DNA of 64,000 nt from an uncultured Slackia sp. (GTDB taxonomy: Bacteria > Actinomycetota > Coriobacteriia > Coriobacteriales > Eggerthellaceae): the NCBI RefSeq assembly GCF_934630525.1, contig NZ_CAKTVX010000008.1, positions 1 through 64,000 on the forward strand, written 5' to 3'. Shown piece after piece: positions 33,602 through 42,236 of this stretch; the first letter of the stretch is position 1, and each line of letters begins with the position of its first letter. The notes under the pieces were generated by a model. That model searched no databases. It saw only the letters and a program-made list of their open reading frames with translations, and was not told the DNA's origin. The translations under genes were made by a program, and so were the position numbers.

Positions 33602-35893
33602 TTATATATCTAAAACATGCACGTTCTGAGCCTGTTCGGTAAATGTGCTCACGACCTCCTTATGACAGGTGAAAACGATGACCTGTCGGCTTTCGGCGAG
33701 CTCGGCCAAAGCGCGAGCCGCGCCAGCACGGCGGTCGTCGTCGAAATTCACCAGAATGTCGTCGGCGAGCACGGGAATGGCGGTGCCAACCTCGGGTGCA
33801 CATTCGAGCAGAGCGATGCGCAGCGCCAAGTAGAGCTGCTGGCACGTGCCAAGCGAGAGCAATCGCGGCGGAAATTGAGCGCCGAATGAATCGATAGCAC
33901 ACACATCGGAACCGCTCGACGCGACGCCCACCCAGGCTCCCGCGGTCATAAGCCCCATGAGATGTGATGCCCGCTCATATACCTTGGGCTGGCTTTCGGT
34001 TCCCCACGCCTCGATGGCGCCCGACACCATGCGTTTGGCGAGCAGAAGCCTCACGAGCTCATGTGCCGAGTCGGTTTGACGCGTGACGATTTGGGCGCGC
34101 TGGGTTTTCAGCAAATCGAGCTCGGACGCGCGTTCCCCATCGGAAAGAATTTGCCGCAGCTGGCCCACGCGCGAAATCATGCCCTCAAGCCGTTCGTCGA
34201 GGTTCGCGCGCTTCCGCGCAAGCTCAAACGCCGCCGTCTCAACATCGTCGAGCGACAAATCACCGGCAAGGCCGACGGATCCAAGGCACTCGCAGCGATA
34301 CCCTTCGCACCTTGCGAGTTCTTCGCTTGCATCGTCGAGCCCCGTTTGCGCTTGGCGGCGCGCACGATCGGCGCGAAGCTGGGCTTCACGAGCATCGTGC
34401 ATGACGTCAAGCTCGCGCAATGCCGCGCGGGCCGTAACGACACGAGGGGGAAACCCGAGCTGCGCGAGCGATGCGCGCACCTGATCGGCCACGACCATGA
34501 CCTCGCCCTCACGCGAGTCGTACGTCGATTTGCACGCAACCATGGTGGCGCGAGCCGAATCGATGTCGACTTTTGAGGAAGGCGGCGCGGGCTTCGCCTT
34601 GGCAATAAGCAGAGCACCCACGCCTACGCAGCACACGCTCGCGACCATGGCGAAAATCGCCACGGGCAGGGCATCGGGCGCGGCAAGAGCCAGCGCGAAC
34701 GCCGCCACAGCAAGCAACCCGGCTGCACAAAATGCCGCGATAGGCGCCGTGCGCGAAGCGCGGGCCTCCGGCGCCTTTTCGGCTTGCGCCGCCGCATCGC
34801 GACGAGCCTCCCAAAAACCGCGCGCGTGCTCATACGCCTCGCGCGCCGCCGACAAGCGCTGCGCCGCAGCGTCTTCCTGCTCGGACAGCAATTCGAGCGA
34901 AGCGCGCAAGTGCGCTTCCTCCTCCGCCGAAACGCGCGGAGTCGCAGCATAAGCGGCGCGCTCCGCCTGCGCGTCGGCCTCGCATGCGCGCAACTCAGCC
35001 TGCGCGCTGGTTATTTCTTCACGCAGGCGGTGGCGCGCCGAATCGATGCGCGAAAGCTCGCCTTTGCACGCCGCCAGCGCTTCGATTTTGGAATCGAGCA
35101 CCGAGAGCTCGCGTTGCAATTGCTCGCGATCGTCAAGCAGCGAGCGCAACTCAACGTCTTCCGCCTTCAGCTCGTCAGCTTGGGCGCGCGTTTCCAGCAA
35201 GCGCTCTTTCACGCCTTCGAGCTCGCGCTTCAAATTGGGGAACGATTCGGTCTCGGAAGCCGCACGACTCATAAGCGCCGCGATACGCGCGTCCAGGGCG
35301 GAAGCCACATGGGCGGGACTTTCCTTGGTTCCTGAGCCAGCCGTGAGCAATTTCGCCGAGATGTCGGGCGCCGCCTCGAGCGATCGAAGCTCATCAGCAT
35401 CGAGCGAGAAAAGCGTTTGGAACGTTTCGCGATCGATGTCGCCGCACACCGCCGCAAGCCACGCTTCGTCGCCAATGAGGCCTTCCGCATTGCGGGCGCG
35501 CGAAACGCGGCCCACTTCACCCGTTGATGCGTCGCAGAACAGAAGCGAACCTTCGCGCGAAGCGGCGCGAGGCTTGTATGCATTGCGCGAGCCGCGCGCT
35601 TCGGGCCAGCCGAACAGCACGCCGCCCACGAATGCGCGAGCGGTGGTTTTGCCCGCCTCGTTGGGGCCATACACCACATTGAGACCCGGCTTGAAAGGCC
35701 CAAGCGCTCGGTCGATGAAACGCCCGAACGCCGCCATATGGGCTCGCTGAAGGTATATGCCCGCATGGCTTTCCGCTTGAGGGTCCTCAGGCGCGTGGGC
35801 GCTTTCCGATTGCATCAAATCGCGCGACGCGTCAATGCTCGACTGCGCGGGCGCTTTCTTCTTCGAATGTTGAGCCACATGCTTCGCCGTCAT
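33602..35893 (-). CDS. SMC-like AAA ATPase with membrane hairpin, YhaN-like
   Basis: A 763-aa ATPase. Walker A is GPNEAGKT (76-83). Long coiled coils flank two central membrane helices (about 385-440). The ABC-type signature region is LSLGTCQQLYLALR, and Walker B is IPVLADDILVNFDDD near the C-terminus. This matches the YhaN family, which works with the YhaO-type nuclease as a membrane-tethered Rad50-like partner. The start overlaps the metallophosphoesterase stop by 4 nt (ATGA). The first ~45 residues are poorly conserved in look, so a later start is possible. Confidence 0.87.
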   Translation of the reverse strand: MTAKHVAQHSKKKAPAQSSIDASRDLMQSESAHAPEDPQAESHAGIYLQRAHMAAFGRFIDRALGPFKPGLNVVYGPNEAGKTTARAFVGGVLFGWPEARGSRNAYKPRAASREGSLLFCDASTGEVGRVSRARNAEGLIGDEAWLAAVCGDIDRETFQTLFSLDADELRSLEAAPDISAKLLTAGSGTKESPAHVASALDARIAALMSRAASETESFPNLKRELEGVKERLLETRAQADELKAEDVELRSLLDDREQLQRELSVLDSKIEALAACKGELSRIDSARHRLREEITSAQAELRACEADAQAERAAYAATPRVSAEEEAHLRASLELLSEQEDAAAQRLSAAREAYEHARGFWEARRDAAAQAEKAPEARASRTAPIAAFCAAGLLAVAAFALALAAPDALPVAIFAMVASVCCVGVGALLIAKAKPAPPSSKVDIDSARATMVACKSTYDSREGEVMVVADQVRASLAQLGFPPRVVTARAALRELDVMHDAREAQLRADRARRQAQTGLDDASEELARCEGYRCECLGSVGLAGDLSLDDVETAAFELARKRANLDERLEGMISRVGQLRQILSDGERASELDLLKTQRAQIVTRQTDSAHELVRLLLAKRMVSGAIEAWGTESQPKVYERASHLMGLMTAGAWVGVASSGSDVCAIDSFGAQFPPRLLSLGTCQQLYLALRIALLECAPEVGTAIPVLADDILVNFDDDRRAGAARALAELAESRQVIVFTCHKEVVSTFTEQAQNVHVLDI

Positions 35894-37155
35894 AGCTGCT
35901 CACGCCCTTCCAAAAGCTCAAGGGCCATATCTTCGGCGCGTGCACACGCACCTTCGAGCGCTCGGTCGATGCCCGCCGACAACGTGAGGCCGCGAGCGGC
36001 AAATTCGCGCTGCAAGTATTCGATGGTTTCCTGTTTGTTTGAGGCGAGCTTCGCCGATTCGCGAAGAAGCGAAGCCTCGAAAAGGCCCGCAGCGCGCATC
36101 GCATCCCTGTCGAGAGGGGAAGTTGTCTCGTCGATAAGCGCGTCGCAGAAAAACGACGGATAGCGTTCGTTGAGTTCGTCGCGCATTTCATCGATATACC
36201 CCGGAGTCGCGAGCATGCCGTGCAGGGGCGTTGCTCCCACGAGCGTGACGCGCGCGATCATTTCCTCGCATATCACCTGGGAATTTGCATCGAACATAGC
36301 TCGAACGCAAGCGCCAAGCACATCCTCCGCACCTGCGCAGGCAGATACGTCGACGCGCAGCTGCTCCCACTCGACCGATTCGCACGCGATGAATTCAAGT
36401 TGGTTGGGCACGCCTTCCTCGAGCGTCACCGCATAGCAACCGCGGTCGCCGACTTCTTTAATGTCGCGGCCCTGCGCGCAGCCGCAGAAAGCGATTTTGG
36501 TCTCGGCGGCGTTTTTAGGAAAGCGGAAGTTTTTATGGATGTGCCCCAGCGCCCAATAGTCCATGCCCGACGCATACAGGACATCTTCGCTGGTAGGGGC
36601 CTTGTACGGATCCATCCACAACCCCGTGTGCAACATGCCGACGACAAACGGCACCTGCACGCCGCACGCCGCTTCGGCCGCAGCGCGCGTCATGCCCGCA
36701 GCGATATCGCTTTCAGGCGCCTGATTCGAAAAGCCGCGCGCGGCAATAATCGCGACAGGTTCGCCATCGCGCTCATAGACGACATAGCCCGGCTCATCGG
36801 AGCCGAACATATGCACGTTTTCGGGAAGCTGGTCGCGCAAACCCGCCCACGTCGCATAAGGGTCGTGATTGCCCGCAATGAGGTATACGGGGATCTGCGC
36901 ATCGCGTAAGCGTTCGAGGCCCTGCAAGAAATGACGATAATGGGCGTAGCTTGGCTTGTCGGTGTCGAATTCGTCGCCCGCAAACAGCACGAAATCGACC
37001 CCGCGCTCGATTGCCGCATCAACCACACGGTCGTACGCCTCGGGAATCGCGCGCGTGAGTCGGTCGGCCCATTTCGGGGAAAGGTCGCGCAAACCGCGAA
37101 AAGGCGCACCCAAATGGATGTCGCCCGAATGAATGAATGTAATACGGTTTGTCAT
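35890..37155 (-). CDS. DNA-repair metallophosphoesterase, YhaO/SbcD-like
   Basis: A 421-aa calcineurin-like phosphoesterase. Metal-binding motifs appear in order: SGDIHLG, FAGDEFD (GDxxD with Glu instead of the common Leu), IAGNHDP, GMLHTG and ALGHIHK. The C-terminal part is a capping domain of the YhaO type. With the overlapping YhaN-like ATPase it probably forms a Mre11/Rad50-like complex acting on DNA ends. The frame starts at ATG 37155, directly at the HSGDIHLG core. Confidence 0.88.
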   Translation of the reverse strand: MTNRITFIHSGDIHLGAPFRGLRDLSPKWADRLTRAIPEAYDRVVDAAIERGVDFVLFAGDEFDTDKPSYAHYRHFLQGLERLRDAQIPVYLIAGNHDPYATWAGLRDQLPENVHMFGSDEPGYVVYERDGEPVAIIAARGFSNQAPESDIAAGMTRAAAEAACGVQVPFVVGMLHTGLWMDPYKAPTSEDVLYASGMDYWALGHIHKNFRFPKNAAETKIAFCGCAQGRDIKEVGDRGCYAVTLEEGVPNQLEFIACESVEWEQLRVDVSACAGAEDVLGACVRAMFDANSQVICEEMIARVTLVGATPLHGMLATPGYIDEMRDELNERYPSFFCDALIDETTSPLDRDAMRAAGLFEASLLRESAKLASNKQETIEYLQREFAARGLTLSAGIDRALEGACARAEDMALELLEGREQL

Positions 37156-37280
37156 ACGCCGAGTTTAGCCCAACAAACAAAGAAATGCCGCGGAGTTCAA
37201 ACAAGCTCGGCGAAAACACGATGGACAGCTATTCCAAACAGAAAAGAGTCCTTTTCAGCCAAAAGCTGCATTCGCACCAA

Positions 37281-37400
37281 AAGTCAGCGAGCAAGGCTTC
37301 CGGCGAGTGCGATTCGGGCGTTGCCGTGGCGAAGCGTACTTCGGTACGCGAGTCGCGGCATTAGCCCGAAGCGTGCCGCCAGAAGCCTGCGCAGCGTCGA
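37281..37400. repeat. Foldback element, core type B
   Basis: The arms 37291-37319 and 37364-37390 are near-complementary. The 44-bp core carries GCGTAC, TTCG, GTACGC, itself a perfect hairpin with a UUCG tetraloop. The complement of this core matches the core at 42073-42114, but the arms of the two elements differ in sequence. Confidence 0.65.
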
Positions 37401-37403
37401 GTC

Positions 37404-37430
37404 GTTACGCCGTTCGTAGAACGGCGTAAC
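37404..37430 (-). terminator. Hairpin after dnaB
   Basis: GTTACGCCGTTC, loop GTA, GAACGGCGTAAC: a perfect 12-bp stem two bases beyond the dnaB stop. There is no U-tract, so its terminator role is uncertain. The central part equals the hairpin at 41995-42016. Confidence 0.5.
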
Positions 37431-37431
37431 C

Positions 37432-38838
37432 CTATATTTGAGATGCGTCGATATAGTTGCCGAACTTGGTGTATTCGGGATTAAACGACAGGGTGATATC
37501 GCGGGTGGCGCCGTTACGGTGCTTAGCAACGATGAGTTCGGCGGTTCCCCAATCGGGGCGGCCGTCGGTCTCGGCCTCCATTTCGTCCATGGAGCGGTCG
37601 ATGAACATAACGATGTCAGCGTCCTGCTCGATGGAGCCCGATTCACGAAGGTCGGAAAGCATGGGGCGCTTGCTGCCACGCATCTCAACGGCACGAGAAA
37701 GCTGGGAAAGCGCAAGCAACGGCATGTCCATTTCCTTCGCGAGCACCTTCAGACCACGAGAGATTTCGGCGACCTCGACGGCGCGGTTGCCATCGCGGCG
37801 GTTCGACGGCGGCTGCATAAGCTGCAAGTAGTCGACGATGATGAGGCCCTTCTTCTTGTCGCGCAGCTGACGACGAGCCTTCGCGCGCATTTCGAGCAAC
37901 GAGAGGCCCGGGGTATCGTCGATATACAGTTCGAGCCCCGAAAGGGTAGCCGCAGCGTTCATGATGGCGTTCCAGTCGCCTTCCTGCAAATTGCCTGCAC
38001 GCAACTGGCCCAAATTCACGCGCGCCTCAGCGCACAAAATACGCTGCACGAGCTGATTGGCGCCCATCTCCAAGCTGAACAAGGCAACCGCGGCGCCGGC
38101 TTTCGCGGCGTTCGTAGCGAGGTTCAAGGCAAACGATGTTTTACCAACACCAGGTCGTGCGGCCAAAATAAGCAAGTCGCCGCCGCGCAAACCCCAGAAT
38201 AGCTTGTCGACGTCAGTGAAGCCGGTCGGCGTGCCCGCCATTTGGTTCTTGTTGTTCACGAGCTCGTCGATTTCGTCGAAAGCCTGCGTGAGCAAGTCGG
38301 TGATGTTTTGGAACGAAGAGGAAACGCGCTTCTGCGTAACCTCGAACAGCATCTTTTCCGCGTCCTCGATAACTTCGTTGGTATCGTCGGGTGCGTCGTA
38401 CGCTAGGGCGTTGATATTGGTTGATGCGTACACCAAATCGCGCAGCACGCTGTTGCGCTTCACGATTTCGGTATGGTTCTTCCAGTTGGTAAGAGCGAGC
38501 GTATTGTTAGCCAATTCGACCAAATATGGCCGGCCGCCCACTGCCTCGAGCTGGCCTTCGGCAGCCAAGCGATCGGCAAGCGAAATTTGGTCGATGGGAA
38601 TATGGCGCGTGTTGAGCTCAAGGATGCCCGTATAGATAAGCTGATGGGCGGGGCGGAAGAAATTCTCGGGCACGAGCTTGGTCGCAATCTCGTCAACCGC
38701 ATCGGGGTTGAGCATGCATGCAGCAAGAACCGATTTCTCGGCTTCAATATTATTCGGAAGCGGCCGGCCCGTCGTGCTTTGCAGCTGTGGCGCCTGATCG
38801 CTTCGCTCGTTCTGGTTACGGTTGTTCCTGTCTGGCAT
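37432..38838 (-). CDS. dnaB: Replicative DNA helicase
   Basis: A 468-aa DnaB without intein. The N-terminal primase-interacting domain begins near PNNIEAEKSVLAACMLNP. The RecA-like domain has Walker A ARPGVGKTSFALN, the DTPGLSLLEMRAKARR segment, Walker B LIIVDYLQLM and the C-terminal KHRNGATRDITLSF. It unwinds DNA at the replication fork. It follows the rpsF-ssb-rpsR-rplI operon but is separated by a terminator. AAAGGGCG lies before the ATG. Confidence 0.98.
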   Translation of the reverse strand: MPDRNNRNQNERSDQAPQLQSTTGRPLPNNIEAEKSVLAACMLNPDAVDEIATKLVPENFFRPAHQLIYTGILELNTRHIPIDQISLADRLAAEGQLEAVGGRPYLVELANNTLALTNWKNHTEIVKRNSVLRDLVYASTNINALAYDAPDDTNEVIEDAEKMLFEVTQKRVSSSFQNITDLLTQAFDEIDELVNNKNQMAGTPTGFTDVDKLFWGLRGGDLLILAARPGVGKTSFALNLATNAAKAGAAVALFSLEMGANQLVQRILCAEARVNLGQLRAGNLQEGDWNAIMNAAATLSGLELYIDDTPGLSLLEMRAKARRQLRDKKKGLIIVDYLQLMQPPSNRRDGNRAVEVAEISRGLKVLAKEMDMPLLALSQLSRAVEMRGSKRPMLSDLRESGSIEQDADIVMFIDRSMDEMEAETDGRPDWGTAELIVAKHRNGATRDITLSFNPEYTKFGNYIDASQI

Positions 38839-38990
38839 GATTTCGCCCTTTCGTCTATCTCGCCCATATTATAGAAGCCGCAAGGCGATCGCGGCCAACC
38901 CAAGAAAAGTTGTCGCTTCAACTCATCAAAACATACAGAGATTGAGGGGGCGTCCTTTTAATGGATCGGTAAAGGCGCTTTTCAGCCCAT

Positions 38991-39020
38991 GAAAAAAGGG
39001 AGCGCGAACGCTCCCTTTTC
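38991..39020 (-). terminator. Terminator after rplI
   Basis: AAAAGGGAGCG, loop CGAA, CGCTCCCTTTT, followed by more T on the minus strand: a textbook intrinsic terminator 30 nt beyond rplI. Confidence 0.9.
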
Positions 39021-39049
39021 AATAGCCATTGAGTTTCGCGAAACGAAAA

Positions 39050-39571
39050 CTACTCGGCGGCCTCTTCGGTGGCCTCGGCTTCGACAGCCTCAGCCTCGAC
39101 GACGGCCTCTTCAACCTCTTCAACGGCCTTCACGCCGACCATCAGCTGAAGGTCAACATGAATGTCGCGATAGATGTTGAGAGCAACGGTGTGCTCGCCA
39201 GCGGTCTTGATGGCCTTGCGGACATCGAGACGCTTGCGGTCGATTTCGACGCCAGTCTCAGCCAGAACCGCATCAGCGATCATGGAAGCGGTGACGGAAC
39301 CGAACAGCACGCCCTCTTCGCCGACCTTGGCGTCGACGAAAATCTTCTTGCCCTCGAGCGAAGCCTTCAGGGCCTCAGCGTCGGCGATACGCTTCTCCTC
39401 GCGCTTGGCAATGTTGCCACGGCGCTGCTCGAGCTGCTTGAGATTGCCAGCGGTAGCCAGCACGGCCTTCTTCTGAGGGCCGAGATAGTTGTTGAAGAAG
39501 CCACGAGCAACTTCGACGACGTCGCCTTCGCCGCCCTTGCCCTGGACCTCGGTAAGCAGGATAACCTTCAT
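39050..39571 (-). CDS. rplI: 50S ribosomal protein L9
   Basis: A 173-aa L9. It starts MKVILLTEVQGKGGEGDVVEV and contains the conserved GFFNNYLGPQKKA. About 25 residues rich in Glu, Ala and Val extend it beyond the usual ~150 aa. It binds 23S rRNA at the base of the L1 stalk. AGGAGG precedes the ATG. It is the last gene of the rpsF operon. Confidence 0.97.
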   Translation of the reverse strand: MKVILLTEVQGKGGEGDVVEVARGFFNNYLGPQKKAVLATAGNLKQLEQRRGNIAKREEKRIADAEALKASLEGKKIFVDAKVGEEGVLFGSVTASMIADAVLAETGVEIDRKRLDVRKAIKTAGEHTVALNIYRDIHVDLQLMVGVKAVEEVEEAVVEAEAVEAEATEEAAE

Positions 39572-39580
39572 TGGTGCCTC

Positions 39581-39841
39581 CTAGCGATTGCGGCGGTCGC
39601 CGCGGCCGCTCACGGCCGGAACCGTGTAGGGCATGAGAGCCATCTCGCGAGCGTTCTTGATCGCGCAAGCGATGTCGCGCTGGTGCTGCATGCAGGCGCC
39701 AGTCACGCGACGGGGCTTGATTTTGCCGCGGTCGGTAACGTATTTGCGCAGCATAGCCGTGTCTTTGTAGTCGACGTACTGCGTGTCGTCCTTGCAGAAC
39801 TGGCAGTACTTGCGGCGAGGCTGCTTGGTGTATTCAGCCAT
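39581..39841 (-). CDS. rpsR: 30S ribosomal protein S18
   Basis: An 86-aa S18 with YCQFCKDD near the N-terminus, ILRKYVTDRGKI-like core (here LRKYVTDRGKIKPRR) and TGACMQHQRDIACAIKNAR. The CxxC pair suggests the zinc-binding form. It lies 9 nt before rplI. Confidence 0.97.
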   Translation of the reverse strand: MAEYTKQPRRKYCQFCKDDTQYVDYKDTAMLRKYVTDRGKIKPRRVTGACMQHQRDIACAIKNAREMALMPYTVPAVSGRGDRRNR

Positions 39842-39889
39842 TGATTTCCTCTTTCAGAACTGTGTCAATAATTGATTGACGGGAGCAGA

Positions 39890-40336
39890 CTAGAACGGAA
39901 TGTCGTCGTCGTAAACGGACGTATCGATCGCAGGCGCGGCAGCGGGTGCCGGAGCATACGATTGAGCGGGCGCGGCCTGCATGCGCGGGGCAGCCTGTCC
40001 GCCGTCGCGGCTCGTCATGAATTCGAGCTCGTCGACAACGACTTCAAGCTTGCTACGCTTGCTGCCATCTTGCGCTTGCCACTGGGACCAGCGCAATTTG
40101 CCCTCGATAGCGACCTTGCTGCCCTTGCTCAAGAAACGAGACACGCTTGCGGCGCGGTTGCCGAACATCGTGCAATCTACGAAGTTCGCGTAATCTTCCC
40201 ACTGCTGGGTCTGAGGGTTGCGGCGGCGGTCATTGACAGCCACGCCGAACGAAAGGACCTGGAAACCGCTCGGGGTTTCGCGAAGCTCGGGGTCGCGCGT
40301 AAGATTGCCCGTGATAACCACTTTGTTGATGCTCAT
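39890..40336 (-). CDS. ssb: Single-stranded DNA-binding protein
   Basis: A 148-aa SSB. The OB fold begins SINKVVITGNLTRDPEL, a Gln/Ala/Pro-rich linker follows and the tail ends DDDIPF, the partner-binding tip. It lies between rpsF and rpsR, the usual order. Confidence 0.97.
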   Translation of the reverse strand: MSINKVVITGNLTRDPELRETPSGFQVLSFGVAVNDRRRNPQTQQWEDYANFVDCTMFGNRAASVSRFLSKGSKVAIEGKLRWSQWQAQDGSKRSKLEVVVDELEFMTSRDGGQAAPRMQAAPAQSYAPAPAAAPAIDTSVYDDDIPF

Positions 40337-40398
40337 GACAAAATCCTCAATTCTTGAAGTTTGAGAGCAGCTGCTCCCTGCCTACTGGTTGACCGAGA

Positions 40399-40692
40399 TT
40401 ACTCGCGGTCGGTGCGAACAACGATCTTGTGGCGGACCACCGCGTCGGTGATGCGCAGCACGCGATCGAGCTCCGCGATGTTGGCGGGGTCTGCGTGGAA
40501 ATCGATGAGGGTGTAGTCGCCCTCGGTCAGGCCGTTGATCTCGTAGGCGAGCTTGCGCTTGCCCCACTCCTCAACGTTGTCGATCTTGCCTTCGCCCTCG
40601 GCGATGGTAGCCTCGATACGCTTCATAACGGCGAGACGGGTTTCGTCGCTGATGGTGGGCGCGACGAAGAACAGCAATTCATAAGCCTTCAT
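40399..40692 (-). CDS. rpsF: 30S ribosomal protein S6
   Basis: A 97-aa S6 starting MKAYELLFFVAPTISDE and containing EEWGKRKLAYEINGLTEGDY. ATG 40692 has GAGGAGGTGA 5 nt upstream, a near-perfect ribosome site, so I prefer it to the open frame that extends to 40782. First gene of the rpsF-ssb-rpsR-rplI operon. Confidence 0.97.
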   Translation of the reverse strand: MKAYELLFFVAPTISDETRLAVMKRIEATIAEGEGKIDNVEEWGKRKLAYEINGLTEGDYTLIDFHADPANIAELDRVLRITDAVVRHKIVVRTDRE

Positions 40693-40762
40693 TGTGTCAC
40701 CTCCTCTGGACTTAACGGTCCCGGGGCATATGAAGGCGCTGCCCGGGACAGGAAACCTGGCT

Positions 40763-40791
40763 ATGATAACAGCCAAATCCAATCAGGGCAA
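40763..40791 (-). promoter_or_regulatory. Promoter of the rpsF operon
   Basis: On the minus strand TTGCCC (40786-40791), a 17-nt spacer and TATCAT (40763-40768), with a leader of about 65 nt. Confidence 0.7.
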
Positions 40792-41172
40792 TTGTTGTTT
40801 TGCGCCTTTGCCTCAACTCCACGCGTGCGCCACAATTCCCTACGAAGCATGCACGTATTAGGTAGATTAGCGCGCGAATCTTGTCGAGACCTTGCCCGAT
40901 TCGCGGCGTTTTCCCCTGGAAAAGCCGTCAGATTGCGTCAAATCAAACGAGTTTTCCACGCGTTTTCCTTTGCACTTCACTTCATTTCCCTCACGAAAAG
41001 CATCTCTCGATCCAATGAATACCTGTCATGCAACGTGTGTTTTCAACCGAAACGTTGCAATATCGCAGCTCGAGAGGCGCCTTTTGCTATGATTCGGCAC
41101 GATTTGCAAAGCGCTAAAGGCGCATTGAGTTTCCCAACACGCTCGCGCGCGGGCGACAGAGAGGAGCAAACC
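40792..41172. other. Divergent intergenic region, rpsF operon and 160-aa protein gene
   Basis: About 380 bp with no convincing gene. The clearest signal on the plus strand is TGCTATGAT at 41085-41093, an extended -10 box about 80 nt before the ATG at 41173. No strong hairpin was seen. Confidence 0.5.
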
Positions 41173-41655
41173 ATGGCTGACCGCAACGTTGAGAGCGACG
41201 AGCTCGGCGTTCCCCAGATTGACGAAACCCTTGAGATCCTGCTGCTGCAGGCAATCGAGGAAGCCCAGGACCGCATGGAGGCGGGTTCTGAGGTCGTGCC
41301 GTTCACGGCACTGCTCAACGGCGAAACCGTGACGGAAGACACCCACACCGGCACGACCGAAGAATGCTTCGAGTCGGCGCGCAAAACCGTCGAAGCCGCT
41401 ACGGGCGCTCGCGCATACGTGCTGTGCTACGACGGCTACATCGACACCGATGCCGGCCGCAAAGATGCAATCATCGCCGAGGGCGGCACGGCCGACGGCG
41501 GCAAGGGCGTTGCCGTGTGCCTTATGTACGAAGAGGGCAACGACGTTCTGACGTTTGACGAAGAAGTCGTGTATCTCGCCGAAGCGCCGAATTTCCTGGC
41601 TGGAGACGAGGAAGTTCCTGCAATTATTGAAGACGAAGAAGTCGACGGGGAATAA
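41173..41655 (+). CDS. Acidic hypothetical protein, 160 aa
   Basis: The protein is strongly acidic (many Asp and Glu, ending EDEEVDGE) with no signal peptide or membrane helix, so it should be a soluble cytosolic protein. ATG 41173 has GAGGAG 7 nt upstream; the frame is open further upstream but overlaps the divergent rpsF region, so I reject longer forms. Segments such as ARAYVLCYDGYIDTDAGRKDA suggest a compact alpha/beta fold. I do not recognise the family. It lies just before tRNA-Ser(GGA), whose promoter follows its stop by 15 nt. Confidence 0.8.
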   Translation: MADRNVESDELGVPQIDETLEILLLQAIEEAQDRMEAGSEVVPFTALLNGETVTEDTHTGTTEECFESARKTVEAATGARAYVLCYDGYIDTDAGRKDAIIAEGGTADGGKGVAVCLMYEEGNDVLTFDEEVVYLAEAPNFLAGDEEVPAIIEDEEVDGE

Positions 41656-41669
41656 TTTTAAAAAATCTG

Positions 41670-41697
41670 TTTACCTTTGCGACTTTTTTGGTATACT
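41670..41697 (+). promoter_or_regulatory. Promoter of the tRNA-Ser(GGA)/(CGA) pair
   Basis: TTTACC (41670-41675), a 16-nt spacer and TATACT (41692-41697), about 40 nt before the first tRNA. Confidence 0.55.
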
Positions 41698-41738
41698 CCT
41701 TTTTCGCTACGCGCAATACGCATAGCAATCGACGCAAT

Positions 41739-41830
41739 GGAGAGATGTCCGAGCTGGCCGAAGGAGCACGATTGGAAATCGTGTATGCGCCAAAAGCGTA
41801 TCTGGGGTTCGAATCCCCATCTCTCCGCCA
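41739..41830 (+). tRNA. tRNA-Ser (anticodon GGA)
   Basis: A 92-nt class II tRNA: acceptor GGAGAGA/TCTCTCC, anticodon loop TTGGAAA (GGA, reading UCC/UCU), long variable arm and encoded CCA. Confidence 0.97.
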
Positions 41831-41838
41831 GATAACCT

Positions 41839-41865
41839 AAGCGCCGTTTCGCACGGCGCTTTTTC
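41839..41865 (+). terminator. Terminator after tRNA-Ser(GGA)
   Basis: AAGCGCCGT, a 5-nt loop and ACGGCGCTT followed by TTT, 8 nt beyond the tRNA. The next tRNA starts 26 nt later, so it may be partial. Confidence 0.75.
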
Positions 41866-41890
41866 ATACGACCTTCTTGGTCGCACCCTC

Positions 41891-41983
41891 GGAGGGGTGG
41901 CAGAGTGGTTGAATGCGGCGGTCTCGAAAACCGTTTGGCCCGCAACCCGGGTCACGGGGGTTCGAATCCCCCCTCCTCCGCCA
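41891..41983 (+). tRNA. tRNA-Ser (anticodon CGA)
   Basis: A 93-nt class II tRNA: acceptor GGAGGGG/CCCCTCC type, anticodon loop CTCGAAA (CGA, reading UCG), long variable arm and encoded CCA. Confidence 0.97.
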
Positions 41984-41994
41984 GTTGTTTATTT

Positions 41995-42026
41995 ACGCCG
42001 TTCTAACGAACGGCGTTTTTTCTTTT
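41995..42026 (+). terminator. Terminator after tRNA-Ser(CGA)
   Basis: ACGCCGTT and AACGGCGT flank a 6-nt loop, followed by a TTTTTTCTTTT tract. Confidence 0.85.
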
Positions 42027-42033
42027 GAGCCGA

Positions 42034-42147
42034 CCTGACGCTGTGCGGCATTCAGGACGGCACCTTGCCTTTCAGTCGTCGCTCGCGTACCGAAGTACGC
42101 TTCGCTTCTCCTTCAAGGCAATCTGCTCGCCCGGAATGCCGCTCGCT
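42034..42147. repeat. Foldback element, core type B
   Basis: The arms 42045-42072 and 42115-42142 are complementary with a few mismatches. The 42-bp core has CGTACCGAAGTACGCTTCG. The same core, inverted, is at 37320-37363 with other arms. It lies directly after the terminator of tRNA-Ser(CGA) and begins CCTGACGCTG, as does the left end of the element at 12044. Confidence 0.65.
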
Positions 42148-42182
42148 GCCCTTCGTGCGAATGAATCGCTAAACATGGGCAT

Positions 42183-42215
42183 GAAAAAAGCGTCCGCAGA
42201 AACGGACGCTTTCCT
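42183..42215 (-). terminator. Terminator after lemA
   Basis: AAAGCGTCCG, a 6-nt loop and CGGACGCTTT, with TTTTTT beyond it on the minus strand, 22 nt after the lemA stop. Confidence 0.8.
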
Positions 42216-42236
42216 GTTTGGTTATGCAACGACGAT

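Noticed and set aside
40792..41172. Small structured RNA (SRP, 6S or RNase P) in the rpsF divergent region
   Set aside because: No conserved core of these RNAs and no strong hairpin could be seen.
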